From the IMG/VR virus record IMGVR_UViG_3300022853_000068, positions 1 to 28,746 of that record: a stretch of DNA of 28,746 nucleotides; one strand, written 5' to 3'. The notes below the pieces were generated by a model. The model did not search any database. It saw nothing but the letters and a program-made list of their open reading frames with translations, and was not told the DNA's origin. Shown piece after piece: positions 12,685 to 20,391 of the stretch. Made by a program: the position numbers and the translations under genes. This DNA comes from a virus. Position 1 is the stretch's first letter. Each line of letters opens with the position of its first letter.

Positions 12685-12870
12685 ATGATTAACTACATAG
12701 CTATACTGACTAAGATGGTACCGTTTCATGCGGACGACGACGATGATGCACTGGCCATCATAGATGAGATGGAGTCTGAACTTAAGGATGATGGTATTAA
12801 TCTCACCTGCTATAAACTCCCCGTCCATGACCCGATGGGTGGCTTAGACTTCGGCGATCAGATACACTGA
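12685..12870 (+). CDS. Small acidic protein, unknown function
   Basis: A 61-residue protein of strong negative charge (FHADDDDDALAIIDEMESELKDDG), starting at ATG 12685 with a weak GGAAG upstream. Its stop overlaps the following ATG (TGATG). It is probably a single small domain without membrane segments. Acidic phage proteins of this size often mimic DNA, but that is only a thought here. Confidence 0.5.
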   Translation: MINYIAILTKMVPFHADDDDDALAIIDEMESELKDDGINLTCYKLPVHDPMGGLDFGDQIH

Positions 12871-13058
12871 TGCCTATAGATACTGAGAAGAAGAGACGTG
12901 AGGTTTTGGATAGCTTCACACAGTGGGAGCAACATTGGTTAATGAAATTTGGAGTAGACACTAATGACTATAACGACGATAGACAAAGACTCGATCATAA
13001 AAGAGACAGTTATTGGGTTCAAGGCCCGAGTGATGCAGAACTACGAAGAGCTATCTGA
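12870..13058 (+). CDS. Small charged protein, start by overlap
   Basis: A 62-residue protein (MPIDTEKKRREVLDSFTQWE...), helical and charged, coupled to the previous stop (TGATG) without a strong ribosome-binding site. The last 95 bases overlap the frame at 12964, which has a better ribosome-binding site. Either both are made or this one is a chance open frame. Confidence 0.4.
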   Translation: MPIDTEKKRREVLDSFTQWEQHWLMKFGVDTNDYNDDRQRLDHKRDSYWVQGPSDAELRRAI

Positions 13059-13176
13059 CGCTGATATGATCGACCTGATGGATGCATTGGATAAGATCCT
13101 TGCCCCTAAGGTGAGCGACGTATCTATACAGAACCGACAGTACAACCCTTCAACTGATCAAGTAGAGGATATCTAA
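12964..13176 (+). CDS. Small protein, unknown function
   Basis: A 70-residue protein starting at ATG 12964, 9 bases after GGAG. It reads MTITTIDKDSIIKETVIGFK..., with a helical middle (YEELSDADMIDLMDALDKIL). The next gene begins directly at its stop (TAAATG). It overlaps the end of 12870-13058 in another frame. No domain was recognised. Confidence 0.55.
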   Translation: MTITTIDKDSIIKETVIGFKARVMQNYEELSDADMIDLMDALDKILAPKVSDVSIQNRQYNPSTDQVEDI

Positions 13177-13539
13177 ATGAAAGCTGAGTTAGAATCATGG
13201 AGCTTTGGTGGTGAACACAACGATCTTGCTACGTCAGCAAGGCATCCTAACATGGAGAAGAAAGCAGCTACTCTACGTAAGTGGTACCGTGCAGGACAAG
13301 CAGCCTACCGTACCGCGGTCGATAAGATCACGGTACTGAATGACCAGCTACAAGACATACCCGGGGACAGAGAGAGAGAAGGCTTCCTCATGGGTTGGCA
13401 GTCAGATGCCTGGGCTTATGAGAACAACAAACCCTTTTCAGTAGAGGGTACATGCAACATTATACCGGAGGATTTCAATGAATTTACTTATGAAAATGAA
13501 GGACATTCAATTCTGGCTGAGACAAGTACAAGCCACTAG
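13177..13539 (+). CDS. Unknown 120-residue protein
   Basis: It starts at ATG 13177 right after the previous stop, with GAGG 8 bases upstream. A charged helical N-terminal half (MEKKAATLRKWYRAGQAAYRTAVDKI) is followed by REGFLMGWQSDAWAYENN, a Gly/Trp-rich stretch. The last 60 bases overlap the gene at 13478. There are no membrane segments. Function is unknown. Confidence 0.6.
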   Translation: MKAELESWSFGGEHNDLATSARHPNMEKKAATLRKWYRAGQAAYRTAVDKITVLNDQLQDIPGDREREGFLMGWQSDAWAYENNKPFSVEGTCNIIPEDFNEFTYENEGHSILAETSTSH

Positions 13540-13675
13540 TAAGACTGACTACTTCTTTAACAAGGCACAAAATGAATTACAACAACTCATTACTGACGGA
13601 GAACGAATCGAACACGACAAACTCCAGCAGAGTTATGCCGAAGCCGATGACAGACGAGGCGACCCCCTCGGGTGA
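13478..13675 (+). CDS. Small helical protein
   Basis: A 65-residue protein with a strong site (GGAGG, 6 bases, ATG). The sequence MNLLMKMKDIQFWLRQVQATSK...NELQQLITDGERIEHDKLQQS is charged and probably all helical. It overlaps genes on both sides in other frames, which is usual in this dense stretch. Function is unknown. Confidence 0.6.
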   Translation: MNLLMKMKDIQFWLRQVQATSKTDYFFNKAQNELQQLITDGERIEHDKLQQSYAEADDRRGDPLG

Positions 13676-14048
13676 CAACGTCATCATCGCAGGTGGTCGC
13701 GACTTCGATGATCCTGACTTCTTAGATGATTGTATGTGGGAACTGTTCGGGGATAGGGATTATGGATACGAAAACACTCTCAGCCACGGGGCCACAATCA
13801 TCACCGGTGGTGCGAAGGGAGCAGATACTATCGGCCACGAGTGGGCCAGAGCCAATGACTTCGCTACCCTGGTATTCCCCGCTGAGTGGGACAAGCATGG
13901 CAAGGCAGCAGGTTTTATACGGAACTCCGTCATGGCATCGGTGTCTAATATCTTAGTATCTTTCTGGGATGGCAAGTCCAAGGGTACTAAGCATATGATT
14001 AACACAGCATTGAGTAAGGGGTTAGAGGTTCATGTTTACAGATATTAG
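13635..14048 (+). CDS. SLOG-family (DUF2493, YspA-like) protein
   Basis: The Rossmann-like core is clear: NVIIAGGRDF, then TIITGGAKGADTIGHEWA, then FPAEWDKHGKAAGFIRN and VSFWDGKSKGTKHMI. These are the nucleotide-binding loops of the DUF2493/YspA branch of the SLOG superfamily, related to DprA and LOG. It probably binds a nucleotide or nucleotide-derived ligand. From ATG 13635 it is 137 residues. ATG 13647 is equally possible, and ATG 13572 would add a low-complexity Asn-rich start. Its phage role is not established. Confidence 0.8.
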   Translation: MPKPMTDEATPSGDNVIIAGGRDFDDPDFLDDCMWELFGDRDYGYENTLSHGATIITGGAKGADTIGHEWARANDFATLVFPAEWDKHGKAAGFIRNSVMASVSNILVSFWDGKSKGTKHMINTALSKGLEVHVYRY

Positions 14049-14229
14049 TTTATTTCTAGTTAAAGGTATGCAGCACTTCACTATCGGGTTCGTAACGATA
14101 GCCTTATTTGGTCTCGCAACTGCGGTGATCTACGTACTGCTAGAATTAAAAGAGTTCGCACTAGTGATGCTGACTATCATCCTGATCTCTGCCTTACTAG
14201 GCTTCACCATTACTGAGGCATCCCTGTGA
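14032..14229 (+). CDS. Small two-span membrane protein
   Basis: A 65-residue protein overlapping the previous gene by 17 bases; GAGG lies only 3 bases before ATG 14032. Two hydrophobic segments (FTIGFVTIALFGLATAVIYVL and ALVMLTIILISALLGFTI) are joined by a short charged turn (ELKEF), which is a class II holin-like layout. Its stop overlaps the polymerase GTG start. A holin role is possible but it is far from any lysis gene. Confidence 0.6.
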   Translation: MFTDISLFLVKGMQHFTIGFVTIALFGLATAVIYVLLELKEFALVMLTIILISALLGFTITEASL

Positions 14230-16112
14230 ACCGGGTAGTGTTCGATACCGAAGCCAATGGCTTTCTTGAAGAAGCTGATCGCATGTGGTGCATCTGCCTA
14301 CGCTATGTGGGCAGCAGGTTAGGTATGGACGTAGGCCCTGACCAGATAACACAAGGTCTTGACGAACTGTACCAAGCTGATGAACTCATCGGCCACAACA
14401 TCATCGGGTATGACCTGCCCTTAATGGAGAAGCTATATGGATGGAAACCAAACCCAAAGACCAAGATCACTGACACTGTTATCCTTAGTAGGTTACTACG
14501 CTCTGATCGTCCCTTGCCTTCTGGCTGCCCTGGTGGTATGGGGCCACACAGCTTGGGTGCTTGGGGCTATCGTGTTGGTAGGGGTAAGCCTGACCATACA
14601 GATTGGTCTCAGTTTAGCCCCGAGATGTTACACAGGTGTGCAGAAGATGTGGAAATCAATGTGCTTGTCTTGGCTGCTTTGGAGGCTGAAGCGTCAGCGA
14701 ATAAAAATATTGACTGGCGAAGGGCCAGAGGGATAGAGCATGATATTCAATACATTATCACAGATCAGGAACTCAACGGATGTCCTCTTGACCTACCACT
14801 GGTATGGGACACTCGGGTTAAACTTAAGAATCAGATACTACAAACTGATAGGGAAGTTGTGCCGTTGCTGCCAGAGCATCCCCTGCCTAAATCTAGGCAA
14901 GGAACCTGGCCATCCGTCCAGTATAAGAAGGATGGTACACCGACGGTTAATGCACTCCGATACTATGGTGATCGCTTTGGGCAGGAGAAAGAATACCGAA
15001 CAGACGTTATTGTTAAGACGGCTCCAATCAATCTCGGATCACCAGATCAAGTAAAGAAATACCTGATGACCATTGGTTGGATACCAACCGAGTGGAACTA
15101 TAAGAAAGGTAAGGACGGTAAGCCAATGCGTGATGAACGCGGCAACCGTATAAGAACATCACCGAAGCTAACCCTCGATTCTCTTGAGTCATGTAAGTTC
15201 CCAGAGGAACACGCTGACATAGGGGAGAGGATAGTAGAGCGATTGATGTTGGCACATAGAACATCTATATTGACCGGCCTCCTAAGGGACTGTAGAGGAG
15301 ACGGTAGGATTTCAGCAAGAGCAATACCGATGGGTACACCAACGGGGAGGATGACTCATAGACAGGTCGTCAACGTCCCTGGTGTCCGTAAGGACGACGA
15401 CAAGAGTATCCTAATGGGAAAGGCAGGGGGCTACGGCTTCGAGCTTAGATCCTGTTTTACGTCGGATCCAGGGTACACCCGGGTGGGTGTTGACTTGCAG
15501 TCATGTCAGATCTATGGGCTCAGTCATTACATGAGGGACGAGGAGTACAGGTACCAGGTAACTGAGGGTGATCACCACCAGTATGCTGCTGACCTAGCTG
15601 GCTTAGCTGACAGGCAAGACGGCAAGAAGCTTAACTACTCTATCCTATTCGGTGCTTCTGATGAGAAGCTTGCGACCGACCTGGGCATAACCAAGGCACA
15701 GGCTGCTGCTGTAAGGGCAGCATACTTCAAGGGATTACCTAAGCTAGACGCCCTCCTAAAGAAATTAGAACGGGAGTGGAAACAGTACGGGTACATCACT
15801 GGGTTAGACGGTCGAGCCGTATGGGTGCGAGCTAAGCACATGCTCCTCGTATACCTTTTACAAACCTTAGAGTCAGTGATAATGAAATCATTCATCATTG
15901 ATGTACACAAGGCAGCTGCTGAGGCTGGCCTTGATTATAAATTAGTTACCACAATGCACGACGAATGTCAATTCCTCGTAAAGGATGAACATGTATCCAT
16001 TTTCACTACGATTTGTGAGACAGCAATTGCAGCTATCAACTTACGATTCAATCTATGGTGCCCTCAAGCTATCGACATCAACCTCGGTACCACCTGGGCA
16101 GAATGTCACTAA
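14226..16112 (+). CDS. Family A DNA polymerase with 3'-5' exonuclease
   Basis: A 628-residue T7 gp5-like replicative polymerase starting at GTG 14226 (GAGG, 7 bases). The proofreading domain has FDTE (6-9), HNxxxYD near 59-65 and CAEDVE near 140. The polymerase domain has motif A VGVDLQSCQIYGL near 420, motif B R-QDG-K-KLNYSILFG near 462, and motif C MHDE near 577. Motif A lacks the usual Glu that acts as steric gate (Gln instead). Motif B keeps the Tyr that makes T7 enzyme accept dideoxynucleotides. No thioredoxin-binding insertion is obvious. Confidence 0.95.
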   Translation: MNRVVFDTEANGFLEEADRMWCICLRYVGSRLGMDVGPDQITQGLDELYQADELIGHNIIGYDLPLMEKLYGWKPNPKTKITDTVILSRLLRSDRPLPSGCPGGMGPHSLGAWGYRVGRGKPDHTDWSQFSPEMLHRCAEDVEINVLVLAALEAEASANKNIDWRRARGIEHDIQYIITDQELNGCPLDLPLVWDTRVKLKNQILQTDREVVPLLPEHPLPKSRQGTWPSVQYKKDGTPTVNALRYYGDRFGQEKEYRTDVIVKTAPINLGSPDQVKKYLMTIGWIPTEWNYKKGKDGKPMRDERGNRIRTSPKLTLDSLESCKFPEEHADIGERIVERLMLAHRTSILTGLLRDCRGDGRISARAIPMGTPTGRMTHRQVVNVPGVRKDDDKSILMGKAGGYGFELRSCFTSDPGYTRVGVDLQSCQIYGLSHYMRDEEYRYQVTEGDHHQYAADLAGLADRQDGKKLNYSILFGASDEKLATDLGITKAQAAAVRAAYFKGLPKLDALLKKLEREWKQYGYITGLDGRAVWVRAKHMLLVYLLQTLESVIMKSFIIDVHKAAAEAGLDYKLVTTMHDECQFLVKDEHVSIFTTICETAIAAINLRFNLWCPQAIDINLGTTWAECH

Positions 16113-16209
16113 GGTCTGCCTCATCTGCGGCAGTGAGGACTACCCCAGCTGCGAGGCCGAGGTATGCCCGTTAAATGGAAGATACTATGAAGAAGGAACA
16201 ACTAAATGA
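15985..16209 (+). CDS. Possible zinc-binding protein overlapping the polymerase end
   Basis: The part after the polymerase stop encodes VCLICGSEDYPSCEAEVCPLNG, a Cys-rich metal-binding segment that looks real. The start is uncertain: ATG 15985, GTG 16015 and TTG 16027 are in frame, and none has a good site (AAGG touches the first). The overlap with the polymerase would be 85-128 bases. Only the last third has convincing protein character. Confidence 0.4.
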   Translation: MNMYPFSLRFVRQQLQLSTYDSIYGALKLSTSTSVPPGQNVTKVCLICGSEDYPSCEAEVCPLNGRYYEEGTTK

Positions 16210-16813
16210 TAGAGCCAATCCAGACATCATGGTCGATGTGGAGACAGTGGGTACCGGAAAAGACGCAGCAATATACCGTCTTAGCGCGATACGTTTCAAT
16301 CTTAATTCTTGGGATGATGTCGAGAGCATCAACAGTGAAGGAAGACTCTTCGATGCATATCTGGATATTGCCGACCAACAAAGTAAGGGCCTCTGTACAT
16401 CAGTTGACGCACTTAAACGGTGGGGAGCCAAGCAAGCTAAAGATCGAGAGGTTCCTGAGGCAGTACCGGAGAATACAAGACATGCACTTGAGCGTCTCAT
16501 TAGATTCTGTAAGGGTGGAAGAAGTCTTTGGGGTCCGGGTAACAATCACGATAACTCCGCTCTGCGAAAGTTATGTGAGACCTATGACGTTGAATACTTC
16601 GTGGGTGACTGGAACAATCTTGATGTAAGACCTATGATGTGGAGACCGTGGAACTTTATCGAAGTTCTGGGGTCTAATAAGAAGAGCCCACAGTTTCTAG
16701 TGGGTAAGAAAGATAACCTCTTGGATAAGATCCGGAGGCAAATCCTCAAGGTACAGTATTTGTACCGACGAGATAACAATGGAATAAATGGATCAAAGTA
16801 TGAGCAAATTTAA
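16187..16813 (+). CDS. DexA-like 3'-5' exonuclease
   Basis: A 208-residue DnaQ-fold nuclease like phage T4 DexA. Exo I is PDIMVDVET near 12-20, with the following G and the R-LSAIRF strand. Exo II is WGPGNNHDNSALR near 115. Exo III is reduced to KDNLLDKIRRQ near 180, where the Asp is kept but the usual His five residues earlier is Lys. It would degrade nucleic acid from 3' ends during host DNA breakdown or repair. Start chosen at ATG 16187 (GGAAG, 6 bases). It overlaps the next gene. Confidence 0.8.
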   Translation: MKKEQLNDRANPDIMVDVETVGTGKDAAIYRLSAIRFNLNSWDDVESINSEGRLFDAYLDIADQQSKGLCTSVDALKRWGAKQAKDREVPEAVPENTRHALERLIRFCKGGRSLWGPGNNHDNSALRKLCETYDVEYFVGDWNNLDVRPMMWRPWNFIEVLGSNKKSPQFLVGKKDNLLDKIRRQILKVQYLYRRDNNGINGSKYEQI

Positions 16814-17399
16814 CCCGCAGAAGAAGACCAGTTCAGGTCCAATGATTGCACCACCTGCCGCTGGTGTAGTGCCTGCACGTGTCGCTCGGATTGTAGAGAT
16901 CGGAGAACACACTAACCATTACGGTCAGAAAGACCAAGTACATCTATGGTACTCACTACCAACACGCCTGATTGATAGCCCAGAGAGTGACTTCAATGGC
17001 AAGCAACACATGGTACGCACAGCGCCTTTACGGAAATCCAGCAACGAGAAAGCCTCGTTAATGAAAGACCATATCAACGTGCTCAAGCCGGACTGTGTAT
17101 CTCTTGACCAATTACTCACCCTACCGTGCTTCATCACGATACTCCACAATGAAGTAGAGTCCGGCGGCGAGACGCGAGTCTTTGCCAACATCGGCCAAGT
17201 GTCCGGTGTTCCTGAAGGTATTGATGTAGGTGCCCTAGATACGGATCCCTTCTACTTCTCTTGGGATGAACCTGACGAGGACATCTGGGAGAATCAGCTA
17301 TGGGATCGCATCCGTGAGACGATCATGTCCGCGGACAACTATGCTGGTAGCCCCGTTGAAGCGATGGTGTTACGCCTCGCTGCTATGAAGGCCTCCTAA
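16788..17399 (+). CDS. Probable single-stranded DNA-binding protein
   Basis: The 203-residue protein has a Lys/Ser/Pro N terminus, a beta-rich body (VVPARVARIVEIGEHTNHYG, VHLWYSLPTRL, TVRFANIG-like strands) and an acidic end to the fold (YFSWDEPDEDIWENQLWD). This pattern is shared by phage proteins annotated as ssDNA-binding. Its place between two exonucleases and downstream of the polymerase agrees. ATG 16800 (MSKFNPQKK) is an alternative start. No strongly acidic tail like T7 gp2.5 is present; the extreme C terminus is helical. Confidence 0.65.
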   Translation: MDQSMSKFNPQKKTSSGPMIAPPAAGVVPARVARIVEIGEHTNHYGQKDQVHLWYSLPTRLIDSPESDFNGKQHMVRTAPLRKSSNEKASLMKDHINVLKPDCVSLDQLLTLPCFITILHNEVESGGETRVFANIGQVSGVPEGIDVGALDTDPFYFSWDEPDEDIWENQLWDRIRETIMSADNYAGSPVEAMVLRLAAMKAS

Positions 17400-17483
17400 C
17401 AAGCTTGACTGTAGGCAGCTGTTACCCTCTGTATATATCAGGGCAATGCAGCGTAAGTCCTACCTTATTATTTGGAGAAAGAG
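17400..17483 (+). promoter_or_regulatory. Structured intergenic leader
   Basis: GTAGG (17411-17415) pairs with CCTAC (17459-17463). Inside it CTG/CAG and CCCT...AGGG stems nest around a TATATA loop. The string AGCTTGACTGTA at its start recurs at 1217-1228, also just after a stop codon and before palindrome copy 3. The next gene's site (GGAG) lies outside the fold. It may hold a promoter (TTGACT, but TATATA is 21 bases away) or stabilise mRNA. Confidence 0.35.
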
Positions 17484-17690
17484 ATGAAGACATATATTAT
17501 AGATGACACGACTAAGGTCATCGTTGGTGATGACGTTACCAGCTATCTGAGTGACCACCGTATCATATTCCAGCGTGAGATTGGCAAGTACGAGCAGGAA
17601 GTTATCGCAGCCTTCGCTTTCTATAACAGTGTTGTTATGGAGAAGACAGGTGTTGTGGTTGAAGACCTTCCGATAGATGAGACAGCGTAG
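17484..17690 (+). CDS. Small protein, unknown function
   Basis: A 68-residue protein starting at ATG 17484 after GGAGAAAGAG. It reads MKTYIIDDTTKVIVGDDVTSYL..., a beta-type start followed by a helix (EQEVIAAFAFYNSVVM) and an acidic end. Soluble. It follows the structured leader. No family was recognised. Confidence 0.65.
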   Translation: MKTYIIDDTTKVIVGDDVTSYLSDHRIIFQREIGKYEQEVIAAFAFYNSVVMEKTGVVVEDLPIDETA

Positions 17691-17746
17691 TAACGGATCA
17701 CCACAGATCCTACGTAAGTCACACTCACACCAGTCGGTAAAAGATT

Positions 17747-17971
17747 ATGGCAGGAAAGTTGAAGGCAAGATTATTCTTGAACAACTTAGAGAAGGAATCT
17801 CTGATGGAGCTGATAGATCACCTGATGGACGAGGACTTGGAGGACATCGAGGATGTCAAACAGAACGAAAAGTGGGCAGCAATGCTGACGCGCCTAGTAC
17901 TAGGGAAGCAGTGGGTGTTCCCCCTCTACCTAGTCAAGACGCCTGATAAACTAGAAGGACCAGAAGAATGA
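17747..17971 (+). CDS. Small acidic protein before the exonuclease
   Basis: A 74-residue protein with a weak ribosome-binding site (GTAAAAG). The sequence is helical and acidic (LEKESLMELIDHLMDEDLEDIED). Its stop overlaps the exonuclease start (ATGA), so they are coupled. The position suggests an accessory factor for the exonuclease, but no motif supports a specific role. Confidence 0.6.
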   Translation: MAGKLKARLFLNNLEKESLMELIDHLMDEDLEDIEDVKQNEKWAAMLTRLVLGKQWVFPLYLVKTPDKLEGPEE

Positions 17972-18864
17972 GAGTACTCGTAGACGCTGACATGATTGCC
18001 CACGAGGTGGGTCATCTACGTCACAATGTTAAAGATGAGAACGGGATAGACCTGATAGATGAAGAGACAGGAAGAGCAGTTAAGGGCGATCTATTTAACC
18101 CCGAGACGGTGGCTCAAATCGCAGTCGGACGGCTATTTTCTATTATCAGTGGATCTGAAGCAGGTGGATGGAAAGCCTTCCTCTCACGAGGAAAACACTA
18201 CCGACATAAGTTGGCTACCATCCTCCCTTATAAGGGTCACCGAGAAGACAGTCCAAGAAACAACGTGGATTATGTTAAAGAACATCTCCACCAAGAGATG
18301 GGCGCGGTATGGTGTTCCGACAACGAAGCCGATGATGAGATGGCTAAAGAACAGTGGTCAGATATTATCACTGTTGGATCAAAGTTCGGATATGACGATG
18401 ACATCCTACGAGATCATACATCAGTGGTCATTGCCTCACGTGACAAGGATCTTCGGACTGTTCCGGGGTGGAAGTTCACATGGTGGCTGAAGGGTGCTAA
18501 GGATGAAGACGGGGTAGAGATCCCCGAAGAGAAGAGGCAGGTTGAGAAGGGGAAGATCGAGTGGATATCAATCGCTCAAGCCTTCCGTAACTTCTATCAA
18601 CAACTCCTCACTGGAGACACAGCTGATAACATCAAGGGATTGTACGGAGTTGGGCTTAAGAGTGCTTGGGTCAAACAGTTAGCCGACCTGGATGAAGAGG
18701 AAGATATGTACGACCATGTAGAGGAGAAGTATTTTAAACACTACGGCCCTCACTATGGCGAGATCTTTCTTAAAGAGAACGCTATGCTCCTGCACATGCA
18801 ACGACGTGACGATGATCAGTGGTTACCACCAGCTGAACGTGACGAACACTACTGGTACCTATAA
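17968..18864 (+). CDS. T7 gp6-like 5'-3' exonuclease (FEN/PIN family)
   Basis: A 298-residue nuclease of the flap/5'-3' exonuclease family; T7 gp6 has 300 residues. Metal-binding acids are seen in VDAD (5-8), NEADDEMA near 115, SRDKDL near 155 and TGDTADN near 212. The helix-three-turn-helix DNA-binding segment NIKGLYGVGLKSA follows the last. It degrades host DNA and removes RNA primers in T7. It is coupled to genes on both sides by ATGA and TAATG overlaps. Confidence 0.9.
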   Translation: MRVLVDADMIAHEVGHLRHNVKDENGIDLIDEETGRAVKGDLFNPETVAQIAVGRLFSIISGSEAGGWKAFLSRGKHYRHKLATILPYKGHREDSPRNNVDYVKEHLHQEMGAVWCSDNEADDEMAKEQWSDIITVGSKFGYDDDILRDHTSVVIASRDKDLRTVPGWKFTWWLKGAKDEDGVEIPEEKRQVEKGKIEWISIAQAFRNFYQQLLTGDTADNIKGLYGVGLKSAWVKQLADLDEEEDMYDHVEEKYFKHYGPHYGEIFLKENAMLLHMQRRDDDQWLPPAERDEHYWYL

Positions 18865-18986
18865 TGGGCAATGATAATAAGAAGCGATTCATATTCAGTG
18901 AGATACAAACGATCCTCATACTGAGTATACTCGCAGGCTGTGTAGTTAATACAGCTTACGATCTCCTCATCTGGATATTAACATGA
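18864..18986 (+). CDS. Small membrane protein
   Basis: A 40-residue protein coupled to the exonuclease stop (TAATG) and to the next start (ATGA). A basic N terminus (MGNDNKKRFIFSEI) is followed by a membrane span (ILILSILAGCVVNTAYDLLI). The tight spacing on both sides supports a real gene. Function is unknown. Confidence 0.6.
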   Translation: MGNDNKKRFIFSEIQTILILSILAGCVVNTAYDLLIWILT

Positions 18987-19264
18987 GGCTACGAGTACGA
19001 CACATACATGCCATCGAAGCAATCTCCGATAACATTATCGGTTGGTTAATCAACTTCGGTCTGGTATTCCTAGTCTACAATATGTGGCTAGGTCAGGACA
19101 TCTCCATTAGTGAGAACGTCCTAGGTAGCACGGTGTTCTTTATCGTAGCTTTCGCAAGGAAGTATACGTTACGTCGATGGTTCAACCGGTTCATTGCGAA
19201 CCTAGTAGAAAAACGACAGGCTCAGGAAGATGCCGAATTACAAGAGCAAGCTGGAGCGCGTTAA
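18983..19264 (+). CDS. DUF7220-like two-span membrane protein
   Basis: A 93-residue protein with two membrane segments (IIGWLINFGLVFLVYNMWL and LGSTVFFIVAFARKY), then LRRWFNRF and a charged helical tail. The pattern of a second span ending in R-xY-xxRRxFN recalls the DUF7220 family common in phages. Its function is not established. It overlaps the endonuclease gene by 35 bases. Confidence 0.7.
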   Translation: MRLRVRHIHAIEAISDNIIGWLINFGLVFLVYNMWLGQDISISENVLGSTVFFIVAFARKYTLRRWFNRFIANLVEKRQAQEDAELQEQAGAR

Positions 19265-19637
19265 TGCCAACCACCTTGAAGACCACAAAGTCTCGTACCT
19301 CTACGAGCCGAGTGAAGGGAAGATCCAATACGTCCTCCCAGCCTCGAAACACACGTACACGCCAGACTTCTGGCTTGAAACGAAAAGAGGGCGGATCATC
19401 TGTGTCGAAACCAAAGGAATTTGGGATTACACCGATAGGTACAAGCACGTCTGGATTAAGAAACTCTATCCAGATCTTGATATCCGATTCGTTTTCACAC
19501 GAAGCGCTACGAAAACTAGCAAGGGAGCAAAGCAATGCTATGCAGACATTTGCGAAGGCCGCGGCCGGGGCGTTTTCAAAGGATTAACCTGGCAATACGC
19601 CGATAAGAAAATTCCACTGGAGTGGATGAATGAATGA
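19230..19637 (+). CDS. T7 gp3-like endonuclease I (Holliday-junction resolvase)
   Basis: A 135-residue enzyme with the PD-(D/E)xK core: YTPDFWL near 46, then CVETKG near 63, matching T7 catalytic Asp55, Glu65 and Lys67. In T7 it cuts branched DNA and helps break host DNA and mature concatemers. The length is close to T7 gp3 (149). ATG 19230 lies inside the previous gene, with AGGAAG directly upstream. Confidence 0.9.
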   Translation: MPNYKSKLERVNANHLEDHKVSYLYEPSEGKIQYVLPASKHTYTPDFWLETKRGRIICVETKGIWDYTDRYKHVWIKKLYPDLDIRFVFTRSATKTSKGAKQCYADICEGRGRGVFKGLTWQYADKKIPLEWMNE

Positions 19638-19666
19638 TGAACGAAGTAAGTTCAGCAGTATCATAG
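19637..19666 (+). CDS. Nine-codon frame repeating the next gene's start
   Basis: ATGAACGAAGTAA occurs here, overlapping the endonuclease stop, and again at 19718, where it opens the next gene. Here it gives MNEVSSAVS and stops. It may be a relic of a duplicated start region or a short leader peptide. There is no separate evidence that it is translated. Confidence 0.25.
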   Translation: MNEVSSAVS

Positions 19667-19717
19667 ACTCCGGGCTGAGAGAATATTTGAACGTAACAAA
19701 TTAAAAAGAGATATAAT

Positions 19718-19927
19718 ATGAACGAAGTAACACAAGCACCAATTGAAGTGCAAGAAGGAAGTGTAGATCTTACTAATGCTTCACCAGTAGTACTAGTAGA
19801 TGAGAACGGCGTAGCCGTAGTAACCCCAACAGAAGGAACACAAGAGAATGACAACCAAGAAACCGACGAAGTACGTGCTGACAGTGAAGCGACCGAATCT
19901 CCTGAAGTCTCCACTGAAGCGTCTTAA
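19718..19927 (+). CDS. Acidic low-complexity protein
   Basis: A 69-residue protein with AAGAGATATAAT before ATG. It begins MNEVTQAPIEVQEGSVDLTNAS and ends in a disordered, acidic tail rich in Glu, Thr, Ser and Asp. The last 80 bases are shared with a basic protein in another frame (19848). No domain was recognised. A TATAAT string lies directly before the ATG. Confidence 0.5.
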   Translation: MNEVTQAPIEVQEGSVDLTNASPVVLVDENGVAVVTPTEGTQENDNQETDEVRADSEATESPEVSTEAS

Positions 19928-20021
19928 AGGCGAAGTGGAAGTAACACTGAACGTATACAGCCCTAGCGCTAAGAAGTACCAGCCAGTGGATGTCAAACAA
20001 ATTAACATATTGGATATCTAA
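19848..20021 (+). CDS. Small basic protein, unknown function
   Basis: A 57-residue protein whose first half is strongly basic (KKPTKYVLTVKRPNLLKSP, LKRLKG), followed by beta-like VEVTLNVYSPSAKKYQPVDV. AAGGAA lies 8 bases upstream. It overlaps the acidic gene at 19718 by 80 bases in a different frame and ends just before the gene at 20023. The sensible C-terminal half, outside the overlap, supports it. Confidence 0.5.
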   Translation: MTTKKPTKYVLTVKRPNLLKSPLKRLKGEVEVTLNVYSPSAKKYQPVDVKQINILDI

Positions 20022-20022
20022 G

Positions 20023-20391
20023 ATGGACTATCAAGAGTTCTGGAATAAGTTTGAAGCGGAAGGTGCTGAAGCAGCTATCGCGTACGCTACTACCTTTGCC
20101 GCTGATAATGAGGGTTGGGATGAGGTAATGAATGAGCATGTACCTGGCCTGATCACCATAGCGAAGGTACGAGATATCAACATGATTGACTTCCTTGCTC
20201 AGCTGGATAAGCTGGAGTCTGATGCATTAGCGGAGGCTGATAATGCCGATGGAACTGATAACGATGCTGGGGGGATTTCTCCTGACGTCGATAGCCAAGA
20301 TCGTGGCGATGAAGATGCGGATGTCGCAGCAACGTCACAATCAGATGATGGAGAAGATCGGGGTTCGGACGAAGGCAGTTCGAGCAGCTAG
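20023..20391 (+). CDS. Small protein with acidic disordered tail
   Basis: A 122-residue protein: a folded helical N-terminal 75 residues (MDYQEFWNKFEAEGAEAAIAYATTFAAD...), then a tail very rich in Asp, Gly, Ser and Glu. The tail is encoded over the first 149 bases of the membrane-protein gene at 20243, so its composition may be set by the other frame. The ribosome-binding site is weak (TTGGATA). Function is unknown. Confidence 0.55.
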   Translation: MDYQEFWNKFEAEGAEAAIAYATTFAADNEGWDEVMNEHVPGLITIAKVRDINMIDFLAQLDKLESDALAEADNADGTDNDAGGISPDVDSQDRGDEDADVAATSQSDDGEDRGSDEGSSSS

